Source of the DNA: Rhodospirillales bacterium
Lineage (GTDB): Bacteria; Pseudomonadota; Alphaproteobacteria; Rhodospirillales; JAPHRK01
Reading direction: 5' to 3'
Assembly (NCBI GenBank): GCA_026196105.1
Contig: JAPHRK010000010.1
Span: 1-52,369 of the forward strand
DNA length: 52,369 nucleotides
Both the position numbers and the translations under genes were made by a program. The notes under the pieces are model-generated. The model saw nothing but the letters and a program-made list of their open reading frames with translations. It did not search any database and was not told the origin of the DNA. Every line of letters begins with the position of its first letter. Position 1 is the first letter of the stretch. Below, in pieces: positions 9,044-17,394 of this stretch.

Positions 9044-10216
9044 TTAGTTATCCTCCTCACTTACTTTGTTGTCGATTCTCACAGCGATGCGATCCCCTTT
9101 CCGGCCCATTTTTCCAGAAAACATTGGGATTTGACCACATCTTAACAAGACATCAGATTCTGTTGTGGCATTCAAAAGCATTTTTGACCCCACTTCCATA
9201 TTAAGCATATCCCGCAGGTTCAAGATTTGTTGATCTAAAACTGCCTCAAGTGAAACATGGGTACGCCATAGCTCATTTGCCAAGTGTGTTTCCCAAATGG
9301 AATCTCGACCAAACTTTTCGCCCATGAACATCTGTAGGAGAAGCTCACGAACAGGCTCTAAGGTCGCATACGGCAAGAGCAATTCTAAGCGCCCACCACG
9401 GTCTTCCATATCGATCCGAAGTTTAGCCACAATCGCAGCATTCGATGGCCGAGAAATCGTTGCAAACCTTGGGTTAGTTTCCAAACGATCAAACCTGAAA
9501 GTAACAGGGCTCAAAGGATCAAACGCCGTACTCAGATCTGAGAGAACAACGTGAACCATACGTTCAACCAGATTTCTCTCAATGGTCGTGTAAGGACGTC
9601 CTTCAATCCGCATTGCCGCAGTCCCCCGGCGTCCACCAAGCAAAACGTCAACAATCGAATAGATAAGGGAAGAATCAACGGTCAGCAGACCAAAGTTATC
9701 CCACTCTTCAGCTTTAAATACACCAAGCATAGCTGGCAGCGGGATTGAGTTCAGATAATCACCGAAACGAATACTGACGATATTATCAAGAGAAACTTCA
9801 ACGTTATCAGAGGTAAAGTTACGTAATGAGGTCGACATCATACGAACGAGGCGATCAAAGACCACCTCCAGCATTGGCAAACGTTCATAAGATACTAAGG
9901 CACTATTAAGAATAGCCTGGATACCTGATTGCTCACCAGCGTCCCCGTGATCATCATCGAAGCCTAAGAGACTATCGATCTCATTCTGATCAAGTACACG
10001 CGTAGCTTCACGACCTGTAGACGTGGCCATAACAGCTGAATCTAGACCGTCATCATCGCCTTCATCGCCGGCGACCATAGACTCCCATTCAGCAGCTAGC
10101 GCATCACCGTCTTCGGCATCGCCACCACCGCCATCATCGCCACCATCATCATCCCCCCCACCAAGAGAGGCTTCCCATTCAGCAGCTAGCGCATCTTGAT
10201 CTTCATCATCCATCAT
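9044..10216 (-). CDS. fliM: Flagellar motor switch protein FliM
   Basis: C-ring subunit that binds CheY-P and FliG. 390 residues, longer than the usual ~330-350 because of an acidic N-terminal extension of ~70 residues. The conserved CheY-binding peptide VLDQNEIDSLLGF is at 74-86. It is preceded by two copies of DALAAEWE (around 8-15 and 38-45) embedded in Asp/Gly-rich sequence. The CheC-like middle domain and the C-terminal SpoA domain (WRTHVSLEAVLDQQILNLRDMLNMEVGSKM) are intact. It starts 62 bases after fliL; two adjacent ATG codons are possible. Confidence 0.93.
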   Translation of the reverse strand: MMDDEDQDALAAEWEASLGGGDDDGGDDGGGGDAEDGDALAAEWESMVAGDEGDDDGLDSAVMATSTGREATRVLDQNEIDSLLGFDDDHGDAGEQSGIQAILNSALVSYERLPMLEVVFDRLVRMMSTSLRNFTSDNVEVSLDNIVSIRFGDYLNSIPLPAMLGVFKAEEWDNFGLLTVDSSLIYSIVDVLLGGRRGTAAMRIEGRPYTTIERNLVERMVHVVLSDLSTAFDPLSPVTFRFDRLETNPRFATISRPSNAAIVAKLRIDMEDRGGRLELLLPYATLEPVRELLLQMFMGEKFGRDSIWETHLANELWRTHVSLEAVLDQQILNLRDMLNMEVGSKMLLNATTESDVLLRCGQIPMFSGKMGRKGDRIAVRIDNKVSEEDN

Positions 10217-10278
10217 GACGAAAGCCCTTTAAAGGCACTCCAAAGTAGATCTGTATATATGTTCAGATTCAGCATCAT

Positions 10279-10845
10279 TTACTGCACCAACATTTCTTTA
10301 AAGAGGACATCATTCACCCTTGCAGGAGCAACTGCCGCATTCACTCTCGTTAACATTTCTTCTCGCAAACGATACATGCCAGCGGATCCTTTTAAGTCGT
10401 TAACCCTCAACTCTCTTAAATAGACTTGAAAATTATCGATGACCCTTGGCATTAAGGCTTCCATTTTTGCTTGATCCTCCGCCTTCTCTAATTCAAGGCT
10501 AATCCTGATCTTGAGGTAGCTGGTTTTGCGTCCCCCTGTATTCAGGTTTACGAGAAGCTCCGGCAAATCATAAAACACGACGGTTAAAGGAACGCCATCT
10601 TCACCTTCCTTAGAATCACCCTCTTCGCCTTCTGCTGTCTGTTCTTCACCAACAATCATTGCAAGGACAGGATCAAGGTAGCCCATAAAATATGCTCCCG
10701 CTGCACCACCTATAACTAAAAGAAGAGGAAGTACAATCAGGAGGAGGAGTTTCTTTTTACCACCGCCGCCACCGCCTTCACCTTCTTCGTCTTCGTCGTA
10801 CTCACCTTCTTCGTCGATATCTTCGTCTAAGTCGTCGTCTGCCAT
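10279..10845 (-). CDS. fliL: Flagellar basal-body-associated protein FliL
   Basis: 188 residues. A very acidic cytoplasmic tail with a poly-Gly stretch is followed by KKKLLLLIVLPLLLVIGGAAG, a single membrane helix (about 31-50), and the periplasmic FliL stomatin-like domain (YDLPELLVNLNTGGRKTSYLKIRISLELE). It stabilises stator units around MotB. It is the first gene of the minus-strand flagellar operon, divergent from flgF across a 362-base gap. Confidence 0.9.
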   Translation of the reverse strand: MADDDLDEDIDEEGEYDEDEEGEGGGGGGKKKLLLLIVLPLLLVIGGAAGAYFMGYLDPVLAMIVGEEQTAEGEEGDSKEGEDGVPLTVVFYDLPELLVNLNTGGRKTSYLKIRISLELEKAEDQAKMEALMPRVIDNFQVYLRELRVNDLKGSAGMYRLREEMLTRVNAAVAPARVNDVLFKEMLVQ

Positions 10846-11207
10846 TCCCTCATCCGATCCAAATCGGTTGTGTCCCTAAAGCGAATAAATCACCCGCATA
10901 GAATCCTAGTTAGTGTCAGTTTAGAATCATAGGGTTAACAACTCGTTGAAGCCTACGCCCCGCATAATAAATTATGTCATTTTTTAAAGCAAACTCACTA
11001 TAGCCTCCCTCACCCACATTTAAAACCGTTCACGTTGGGAAAAAGCTGCCGGGCATTCCATACCCAATAGGCAACATAGCCCCCCCTTCACAGCACACAA
11101 AAACATTCTAACACATTGATTAAAAACAATATTAAAAATTGGCACACCTCATGCATTAGATGGGGCAAACATATTGATTTTGCGACACAAGACGCGAGAC
11201 GGGAAAA
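10846..11207. other. Divergent flagellar promoter region (fliL / flgF)
   Basis: A 362-base gap with no convincing ORF. It contains the sigma-54 element for the plus-strand flgF operon, annotated separately. On the minus strand only a weak GG-N10-GC match was found (about 10877-10890), not good enough to call as a fliL promoter. An AT-rich palindromic run (ATAATAAATTATG, near 10964) is also present. Confidence 0.5.
11141..11156 (+). promoter_or_regulatory. Sigma-54 (RpoN) -24/-12 promoter for flgFGAH
   Basis: TGGCACACCTCATGCA has the invariant GG and GC separated by exactly ten bases and a full TGGCAC -24 element. The -12 element is TGC. The predicted start is about 12 bases downstream, near 11168, leaving a ~40-base leader to the flgF ATG. 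Control of hook and rod genes by sigma-54 is common in flagellar hierarchies. No enhancer site was identified. Confidence 0.75.
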
Positions 11208-11942
11208 ATGGAAAATACATTATTCATAGCCTTATCAAGGCAAACGACTTTGAGACGCGAAATGTCGACCATTGCGAATAACCTCGCCAACATGAACACT
11301 ACAGGGTTCAAAGGCGAAAAAACAATGTTCGTTGAGCATCTTATAAAAAGTAAAGACGGCGATAAAATTTTGGGTACAAAGCTATCCTATGCCCGGGATA
11401 TCGCTCAATACAGAAATACCATGGACGGTCCCGTACAAAACACAGGCAACCCTTTAGATGTTGCCATCCACGGCGACGGGTACTTCACCGTAGAAACAGA
11501 ACAAGGCACTCGTTACACCCGTAACGGTAACTTCACAATTAATTCTGAAGGTCAGCTCACCACGAAAGGTGGAAACCCTATCCTTTCCGCAACTGGTGCC
11601 CCCTTCTTCTTTGGTCCGACCGATACCAATATCCATATCGCCGGAGATGGTACCGTCTCTACATCAAACGGTGAGTTGGGTAAATTGGAAGTTGTGACCT
11701 TTGAAAACAATCAGAAATTAATGAAGGTCGCAAATGGTTTATATACCTCAAAAGACGACCCACAACCAGCTGAAACAACAGCTATTGTTCAAGGAGCCCT
11801 AGAAGGTTCCAACGTAGTTCCAATGCTTGAAATGACGAGAATGATTGAGGTGCAGCGCTCTTACCAGAGTGCCGCAAACTTAGTCAGCAAAGAAGATCAA
11901 CGGCTAAAAAGCCTACTTAGCGTCATCTCAAGAGGCGTTTAA
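11208..11942 (+). CDS. flgF: Flagellar proximal-rod protein FlgF
   Basis: 244 residues. The N-terminal rod signature TTLRREMSTIANNLANMNTTGFKGEK is the flg_bb_rod motif, and the C-terminal SNVVPMLEMTRMIEVQRSYQSAANLV is the family's terminal helix. Exported by the flagellar type III apparatus; forms the proximal rod. First gene of the plus-strand operon behind the sigma-54 promoter. FlgF is distinguished from FlgG by its shorter length and its position directly before the longer, canonical flgG. Confidence 0.93.
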   Translation: MENTLFIALSRQTTLRREMSTIANNLANMNTTGFKGEKTMFVEHLIKSKDGDKILGTKLSYARDIAQYRNTMDGPVQNTGNPLDVAIHGDGYFTVETEQGTRYTRNGNFTINSEGQLTTKGGNPILSATGAPFFFGPTDTNIHIAGDGTVSTSNGELGKLEVVTFENNQKLMKVANGLYTSKDDPQPAETTAIVQGALEGSNVVPMLEMTRMIEVQRSYQSAANLVSKEDQRLKSLLSVISRGV

Positions 11943-11975
11943 GGATTACTCCTTAAGTTAGAAAGGACGGGAAAA

Positions 11976-12761
11976 ATGAGATCATTAAATATTGCAGCAA
12001 GTGGAATGTTAGCTCAACAACACAATGTTGAGGTCATCTCCAACAACATCGCCAACATGAACACAACGGGCTTTCAACGCAGCCGCACTGAGTTCCATGA
12101 CCTTTTGTATCAAAACCTACGTCGTGCAGGCAGTGCCTCATCTGATGCCGGTACTGTGGTACCTACAGGCGTTCAGCTTGGTTTAGGTGTTAAACTTGCC
12201 GCTGTTTATCGTATTCATGAACAAGGCAATATGACCGCCACTGAGAATACTCTGGATATGGCAATCCAAGGCAAAGGGTTTTTCCAGATCACTCGCCCAA
12301 ATGGTGACATTGCCTACACTCGTGACGGCACCTTCCAGCTCAACGGTTCTGGCCTTATCGTGTCTCATGACGGTTTTCAATTAAATCCAGGGTTGACCGT
12401 TCCTGCAAATGCTATCGATATTACTATTAATTCCAGCGGTGAAGTTCTCGCAACAATCGAAGGGCAAGTAACTCCTCAGAACCTCGGACAGATTTCCTTG
12501 GCAACTTTTGCTAATGAGCCCGGCCTAGAGGCAATTGGTGGAAATCTATTCAAAGAAACAGACGCCTCTGGCAACCCTTCAACCGCTGCCCCAGGTTCAA
12601 CTGGTTACGGAACCATTCTTCAAGGTTTCCTTGAAACCTCTAATGTGAACTCTGTAACTGAAATCTCTCATCTGATTTCTGCTCAACGGGCTTACGAAAT
12701 GAACTCGAAGGTAATTACTACCTCTGACGAAATGATGAACGTCACCAGCAAGCTGAAGTAG
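11976..12761 (+). CDS. flgG: Flagellar distal-rod protein FlgG
   Basis: 261 residues, the standard FlgG length. The N-terminus MRSLNIAASGMLAQQHNVEV with ISNNIANMNTTGFQRSR and the C-terminal SNVNSVTEISHLISAQRAYEMNSKVI are diagnostic. Forms the distal rod crossing the peptidoglycan and outer membrane rings. The 33-base gap after flgF carries a GGACGGG ribosome site that resembles the leader of flgF. Confidence 0.95.
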   Translation: MRSLNIAASGMLAQQHNVEVISNNIANMNTTGFQRSRTEFHDLLYQNLRRAGSASSDAGTVVPTGVQLGLGVKLAAVYRIHEQGNMTATENTLDMAIQGKGFFQITRPNGDIAYTRDGTFQLNGSGLIVSHDGFQLNPGLTVPANAIDITINSSGEVLATIEGQVTPQNLGQISLATFANEPGLEAIGGNLFKETDASGNPSTAAPGSTGYGTILQGFLETSNVNSVTEISHLISAQRAYEMNSKVITTSDEMMNVTSKLK

Positions 12762-12772
12762 GAGGATAAGTT

Positions 12773-13756
12773 ATGAGATATTTAACTAAAACCTTAAGCT
12801 TTGGCTTAGTCGGATTAGTCATGACTTTGGCAAGTGTGGCACAGGTTAATTCTGCAGTACTCAACGAACGGATTAAGGTTACCGACAAATATATTCTGTT
12901 AGGTGATTTATTTGACAACGCTGGAGAGAAAGCTGACAAAGCAGTTGCCTACTCTCCGCGTCCAGGTAAAAGCACCGTCTTTGAAGCTCGTTGGCTCTAC
13001 AAAGTTGCGCGTTCCTATAAACTAGAATGGCGCCCTGAGGATATAAATGTTCGTGCCGTCGTCGTTCGTGACAGTAATGTTATCTACCGAGCACAGGTCG
13101 AAGAAGAATTGTTGAATGCCATTCTTGAGCAAGGTGCTCCAAAAAGCAGTGTTGTTCAAATCAATAATCGTACCCTTAAAATACACGTAAATGCTGATCA
13201 AGCTCCAAGCGTAGAAGTAGAGGAAATTCAGTACGACAAAAAATCACGCCGCTTTACAGCGATTATAGCAGCACCTGCAGGTGATCCATCCGCTCAACGT
13301 TTCCGTGTTTCTGGTCGCACCCATGCAGTTCAGGAGATTCCCGTTCCTGCACACCGCATTCGTAAGGGTGAGATAATCAGCGAAAACGATATTCAGTGGA
13401 TCAAAGTAAGGTTAGATCGTCTCGACTCAAACACCGTAGTATCTTTGGATCAAGTTCTTGGTATGACCCCTAAACGGGCTTTGAGAGAAGGTGTATCCTT
13501 TAGAGTTCGCGATGTTCAGCGTCCCATAGCAGTAACAAAGCGCTCTTTGGTTACCCTGATCCTTCAAACCCCATTGATGACTATGACCGCAAAAGGCAAA
13601 TCCCTTGATAATGGAGCCAAAGGTGAGACCATTCGTGTCGTCAACACTAAGAGCAAAGCTATTGTCGAAGCCGTTGTGATTGGCCCAGGGCAAGCTTCTG
13701 TAACATCTAATAGTGCAACTAACTCGGCGAAAATTCGTCGATTGGCTATGAACTAG
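12773..13756 (+). CDS. flgA: Flagellar P-ring assembly chaperone FlgA
   Basis: 327 residues. A signal peptide (cleavage after NSA, around residue 28) directs it to the periplasm. The C-terminal half contains the SAF/FlgA segment VPVPAHRIRKGEIISENDIQWIKV... and the closing GETIRVVNTKSKAIVEAVVIGPG. It assists FlgI polymerisation into the P ring, yet flgI is not adjacent here. Starts 11 bases after flgG with an AGGAGG-type site. Longer than E. coli FlgA (~220), as usual in alphaproteobacteria. Confidence 0.88.
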   Translation: MRYLTKTLSFGLVGLVMTLASVAQVNSAVLNERIKVTDKYILLGDLFDNAGEKADKAVAYSPRPGKSTVFEARWLYKVARSYKLEWRPEDINVRAVVVRDSNVIYRAQVEEELLNAILEQGAPKSSVVQINNRTLKIHVNADQAPSVEVEEIQYDKKSRRFTAIIAAPAGDPSAQRFRVSGRTHAVQEIPVPAHRIRKGEIISENDIQWIKVRLDRLDSNTVVSLDQVLGMTPKRALREGVSFRVRDVQRPIAVTKRSLVTLILQTPLMTMTAKGKSLDNGAKGETIRVVNTKSKAIVEAVVIGPGQASVTSNSATNSAKIRRLAMN

Positions 13757-13779
13757 AGCTTTGAGATAGGAGATTTACG

Positions 13780-14580
13780 ATGTTTATTCATACACAACAT
13801 ACCGATCACAAAACTATCGCCCCAAAATCACTGGGCAAAAAGTTCCTAGGCTTTATAGCGGTTGCTTTGATCACCACCTCCATCACTGGCTGCAATACGG
13901 TTTCCCGCCTCGCATCAGTCGGTGATGGGCCAACTATCACACCAATCATTAACCCTCAAAAGAAACCTGGCTACAGAAGTGTTAGCATGCCAATGCCAAC
14001 ACCACAGATAGCTCGTCATAACCCAAACTCACTTTGGCGTGCTGGAGCACGGGCTTTCTTCAAGGACCAACGGGCGAAAGCCGTCGGTGATATTCTGACG
14101 GTAAACTTGAATATCTCTGAAAGCGCTTCATTGAACAACAAGACAGAAAGAACCCGGGATGATTCTGAAGATGGAAACGTCACAAACTTACTAGGCTTAG
14201 AAGCCGAATTGACGAAAAAGCTTCCACAAGCAATCAACCCACTTTCTACCATGAGCCTTGATACTGATCACGTAACTAAAGGTGAGGGTAAGATAGCTCG
14301 GGACGAAACTTTAGAACTTCAAGTCGCTGCTGTTATTGTTCAAGTGCTTCCGAATGGTAATTTAGTTATTCATGGTCGTCAGGAACTTAAGGTCAACGCA
14401 GAATTACGCGAGCTCCAAGTGGCTGGAATTGTTCGCCCTGAAGATATTGATACAACAAACGCAGTATCACACGAGAAAATCGCTGAAATGCGCCTCGCTT
14501 ATGGTGGCCGTGGTTCAATCTCTGACCTTCAAACTCCACGCTGGGGTCTTCAGGTTCTCGATATCTTACTCCCCTTCTAA
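13780..14580 (+). CDS. flgH: Flagellar L-ring lipoprotein FlgH
   Basis: 266 residues. An unusually long N-region precedes the signal peptide and lipobox ITGC (Cys around residue 38). The FlgH core follows: SLWRAGARAFFKDQRAKAVGDILTVNLNISESASLNNKTERTR, then PNGNLVIHGRQELKVNAELRELQVAGIVRPEDI and GRGSISDLQTPRWGLQVLDILLPF. It forms the outer-membrane L ring. The start is supported by AGGAG seven to eight bases upstream. Last gene of the operon. Confidence 0.94.
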   Translation: MFIHTQHTDHKTIAPKSLGKKFLGFIAVALITTSITGCNTVSRLASVGDGPTITPIINPQKKPGYRSVSMPMPTPQIARHNPNSLWRAGARAFFKDQRAKAVGDILTVNLNISESASLNNKTERTRDDSEDGNVTNLLGLEAELTKKLPQAINPLSTMSLDTDHVTKGEGKIARDETLELQVAAVIVQVLPNGNLVIHGRQELKVNAELRELQVAGIVRPEDIDTTNAVSHEKIAEMRLAYGGRGSISDLQTPRWGLQVLDILLPF

Positions 14581-14634
14581 TATAGGAGATTACAGTTTTC
14601 CCGTTCTAGCGAAAATCGCTGGACAAAACTCAAA

Positions 14635-14666
14635 AGGCCGGAGCAATGCTCCGGCCTCTTTTTTTA
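14635..14666 (+). terminator. Rho-independent terminator of the flgFGAH operon
   Basis: Perfect 10-bp stem AGGCCGGAGC / GCTCCGGCCT with a three-base loop, followed by C and seven T. Between flgH and this hairpin lies another ribosome-site-like TAGGAGATTA (14582-14591) with no gene behind it, which may be the relic of a gene once following flgH. Confidence 0.93.
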
Positions 14667-14691
14667 TTCTAATAACTTCAGAATCAAATCG

Positions 14692-15426
14692 TTAAAGCTC
14701 TTTATATATATAAGGAGCTTCAGGATCAGGGCGTTCGCCAAGAATCAAGGATGAAGACCATTCAACATGATGTGTAAATGTTGCAACAGCCCCTTTTCCA
14801 TCCCCAACCAAAATACAGTCATTCACCCGATGATAATTCCGAATAAAGATATAACCATAAGTATCAAATGGAATAACGTTGGGTAAATAACTACACCAAA
14901 AGACGACTTGTAACTGGGCAAGGGCCTCATCAAAGACCGGTTTATCAATGATCGAATGGGTTACCCGGTGGTAATCAAGAAGTGCCATAATAAAATGGGT
15001 ATGGGAAACATTCTCAAATGCAGTTTCAATACACCCCATAGCTCTTTTAAGTTGATCTCTGTTATCGGGTTTTTCAGCAATTTTTTGCGCTGTCATGTGC
15101 AGGCTCATACAAGCCAAGCTGCGATAGATTTTCCACCAATCGACAATTTCATCAGGATTCATAGTCCTGATGCGAGCGCCTTTAAGAGGAAGAAGCTCGA
15201 TCAACCCAGCTCCAGCAAGATAATGGATAGCTTCTCGGACTGGCACGATACTCACATCTAGAGCTTCTGCTAATTGTTTAGCATTTAATCTCTGCCCGGG
15301 CTGGTATTCACCTTCAATGAGTCCATTTAGAATTTTGGAAAGAACCAAGTCAGTTAAAGGTCGGCCTGTATTCGTTTCGACATATGTTTCAGGGACTGCT
15401 GAAGGCTGTCCTTCAATTTTATCCAT
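14692..15426 (-). CDS. GntR-family transcriptional regulator, FadR/FCD subfamily
   Basis: 244 residues. An N-terminal winged helix (about 22-85: LSKILNGLIEGEYQPGQRLNAKQLAEALDVSIVPVREAIHYL) with the GntR signature is followed by an all-helical FCD-type ligand-binding domain (RSLACMSLHMTA..., His-containing helix LLDYHRVTHSII). It probably senses a carboxylic acid or acyl-CoA, but the ligand cannot be read from sequence. It is convergent with flgH and in the same orientation as the phosphotransferase gene upstream, about 120 bases away, so that gene is a possible target. Confidence 0.85.
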   Translation of the reverse strand: MDKIEGQPSAVPETYVETNTGRPLTDLVLSKILNGLIEGEYQPGQRLNAKQLAEALDVSIVPVREAIHYLAGAGLIELLPLKGARIRTMNPDEIVDWWKIYRSLACMSLHMTAQKIAEKPDNRDQLKRAMGCIETAFENVSHTHFIMALLDYHRVTHSIIDKPVFDEALAQLQVVFWCSYLPNVIPFDTYGYIFIRNYHRVNDCILVGDGKGAVATFTHHVEWSSSLILGERPDPEAPYIYKEL

Positions 15427-15477
15427 TTTCTCTGCTTCAGTTAAAAGGCTATCAAGTAAAACCTTATGGTACCCATA

Positions 15478-15545
15478 TTAAAGCGTGCCCCTCCCATCGA
15501 CCACGATTAATTCACCAATGCCGCAGCTAATCCAAAACCAGAGCT
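15478..15545 (-). pseudogene. Probable scrap of a short-chain dehydrogenase (SDR) gene
   Basis: On the minus strand two overlapping frames give SDR-like pieces. SSGFGLAAALVN, resembling the N-terminal Gly motif and helix, is read from 15545. ELIVVDGRGTL-stop, resembling the usual SDR C-terminus, ends at 15478. The two pieces lie back to back, as expected if an internal deletion joined the ends of an SDR gene. SDR genes often accompany ACAD10-type phosphotransferases such as the one just upstream. The match is only about 22 codons, so chance is not excluded. Confidence 0.35.
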
Positions 15546-15548
15546 ATT

Positions 15549-16580
15549 TTAAGTATTTTCTTTGATCAAGGCATTTGCCATTGCTGCAAGAATATAAACC
15601 GCCTGGCCAACCTCTTTAGCTTTAGCATTAGAGGCATTGCCATCCATGGCCCGTTTTTTCACCCCTTGAGCAATAGAAGCGAGACGGAAAAAACTAAAGG
15701 CGAGACCAAAAACCCAATTATCAACTTTTTCAATTCCCCGACGCTGACAATATTGAGCAATATACTCTTCTTCAGTTGGAACTCCGAGGTCATTTCGATT
15801 TAAACTACCAAAGCCTGGAATTGGTGCCTGTTCTGGCAAACGCCACTGCATACATTGATAGGCTAAATCGGATAATGGGTGCCCCAAAGTAGAGAGCTCC
15901 CAATCGATCAAGCCTAAAATTTTTGGCTCCGTTGGATGGAATAGCATATTATCCATCCTGAAATCACCATGAGCGAGGGCCACTTGCCCATCATCTTCAG
16001 GTAAAGCTTCTTCTAGCCATGAAATAAGGTTATCCATATCAGAAAGCGTTTCTGTTTCTGCGGCCCGGTATTGCTTGGTCCAGCGAGAAAGCTGACGGGC
16101 AAAGAAGTTTCCTGGTTTACCGTAATCAGCAAGACCAACGGCTTCTACGTCAACAGAATGAAGCGCCGCCAACACACGATTCATTTCATCATATAGAGGG
16201 CCACGCTGATCTTTAGCTAAATCGGGCAGTTTGGCATCCCAAAAGATACGCCCCGCAATATGTTCCATAATATAGAACATACTACCAATGACAGCATCAT
16301 CCTCACAAAGGTGAACAACCTTCGGCACGGGAACATCCGTATCCGCTAAGGCAGACATAACCTTATATTCCCGATCAACAGCATGAGCCGAAGGGAGAAG
16401 TTTTCCGGGTGGCTTACGCCGCAAAACATATTGGCTGTTATCAGTGGTCAGAAGAAAGGTCGGGTTTGATTGTCCCCCTGCAAATTTCTCTGCAGATTGC
16501 AACTGACCAAAGCCATAAACTTTATCCTGTAAATAACCCTGAAGGACATCCGTATCTAGTTTGTGCTTATCAATTGTCAT
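15549..16580 (-). CDS. ACAD10/11-type phosphotransferase (APH fold)
   Basis: 343 residues. The kinase-like fold is shown by the P-loop-like FAGGQSNPTFLL, a Lys/Arg region VLRRKPPGKLLPSAHAVDREY, the catalytic loop HGDFRMDNMLFH and the metal-binding IDWELSTLGHPLSDLAY. This subfamily resembles the N-terminal kinase of mammalian ACAD10/11, which phosphorylates 4-hydroxyacyl-CoAs for their beta-oxidation; that link is family knowledge, not shown here. No acyl-CoA dehydrogenase is adjacent. Its operon partner may have been lost. Confidence 0.85.
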   Translation of the reverse strand: MTIDKHKLDTDVLQGYLQDKVYGFGQLQSAEKFAGGQSNPTFLLTTDNSQYVLRRKPPGKLLPSAHAVDREYKVMSALADTDVPVPKVVHLCEDDAVIGSMFYIMEHIAGRIFWDAKLPDLAKDQRGPLYDEMNRVLAALHSVDVEAVGLADYGKPGNFFARQLSRWTKQYRAAETETLSDMDNLISWLEEALPEDDGQVALAHGDFRMDNMLFHPTEPKILGLIDWELSTLGHPLSDLAYQCMQWRLPEQAPIPGFGSLNRNDLGVPTEEEYIAQYCQRRGIEKVDNWVFGLAFSFFRLASIAQGVKKRAMDGNASNAKAKEVGQAVYILAAMANALIKENT

Positions 16581-17082
16581 TTTCTAAACTCTCGCTTTAA
16601 TCAGCTATAATGGGCTACATCTCTTTGTCTAGCACCTTAAACATCCCTGTATCAGAGGCTTCAATTATTTTAAATAGAATGTTTTCATGGAGCTTAGCTT
16701 AGCACTCACCCAGAAAAAGCTCAAAATACCATCACAAATAATCTCAATCCTTATAGTCATGATCGTCCAGGACAAACTATTCTTTAGTTACATAACGAAT
16801 GACCAATTAGGGGAACGCTATTTTATTGATTGCACCACGAGAGCATAGATTGGGGATGCTAGAGAAAGCAATCAATGGAGTTAGGTTATCGCAACTGACT
16901 ACATCGGCACCATACAGAAAAAGACGTTTTGCATGGCCATTGCTTAACAAGAACCGTCAGCGAGCGTTTCGTTTCCATAAAACTGGAGGCTCTACCTAGC
17001 TAAAGCCTAAAGTTATTGGACCGACGGTTGGCCCCTTCTTTTCCTTAGGTTTTTAATGAAGGGGTTTCTCAGGCAGGCAAGT
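16581..17082. other. 502-base gap without a recognisable gene
   Basis: Short ORFs occur but none has a convincing ribosome site or recognisable product. CCCCTTC (17032-17038) and GAAGGGG (17058-17064) can pair downstream of rnfH, giving a possible weak terminator for the rnf operon on the minus strand, but no U tract follows. The base composition near 16840-16990 is slightly more gene-like and could be decayed coding sequence; no family was recognised. Confidence 0.4.
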
Positions 17083-17394
17083 TTATTCCTTTTTTTTCTC
17101 TGAATCATTGCTATTAGCCGCTTCATTTGAGCGCGGAGCACGTTTACGTTTTGCTGCTTTTGGATCTGCGGTAATCGGACGATAGATTTCCACCCGATCC
17201 CCCTCTTTAAGAGGGTCTTCCATCTTTACAAGCTTGCCAAACACGCCAACCTTTTGAGTCTCTAAGTCAATATCAATAAACTCTTTCAAAATACCTGATG
17301 CTTCGATCGCCTGTTGAACTGTAGCTCCATCAGGAACTTCAACATTCAGCCAAAGTTGTTTTGCCAAAGTAGCATAAGCGACACCAACCATCAT
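17083..17394 (-). CDS. rnfH: RnfH-family ubiquitin-like protein
   Basis: 103 residues with a beta-grasp core: VGVAYATLAKQLWLNVEVPDGATVQQAIEASGIL, then VGVFGKLVKMEDPLKEGDRVEIYRPITADPKAAKRKRA, the typical RnfH ending. The tail is highly charged. The exact role in the Rnf complex is unknown. Last gene of the rnf operon; its start is directly next to the rnfE stop, so translation is coupled. Confidence 0.9.
   Translation of the reverse strand: MMVGVAYATLAKQLWLNVEVPDGATVQQAIEASGILKEFIDIDLETQKVGVFGKLVKMEDPLKEGDRVEIYRPITADPKAAKRKRAPRSNEAANSNDSEKKKE

Noticed and set aside
16830-17000. Possible decayed transposase in the gap before rnfH
   Set aside because: Translations in the frames examined gave short pieces with Arg-rich stretches, but none matched a transposase motif, and no terminal inverted repeats were found.
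17032-17064. Intrinsic terminator after rnfH
   Set aside because: The 7-bp stem has a long loop and no U tract on the minus strand, so it is mentioned only in the gap entry.
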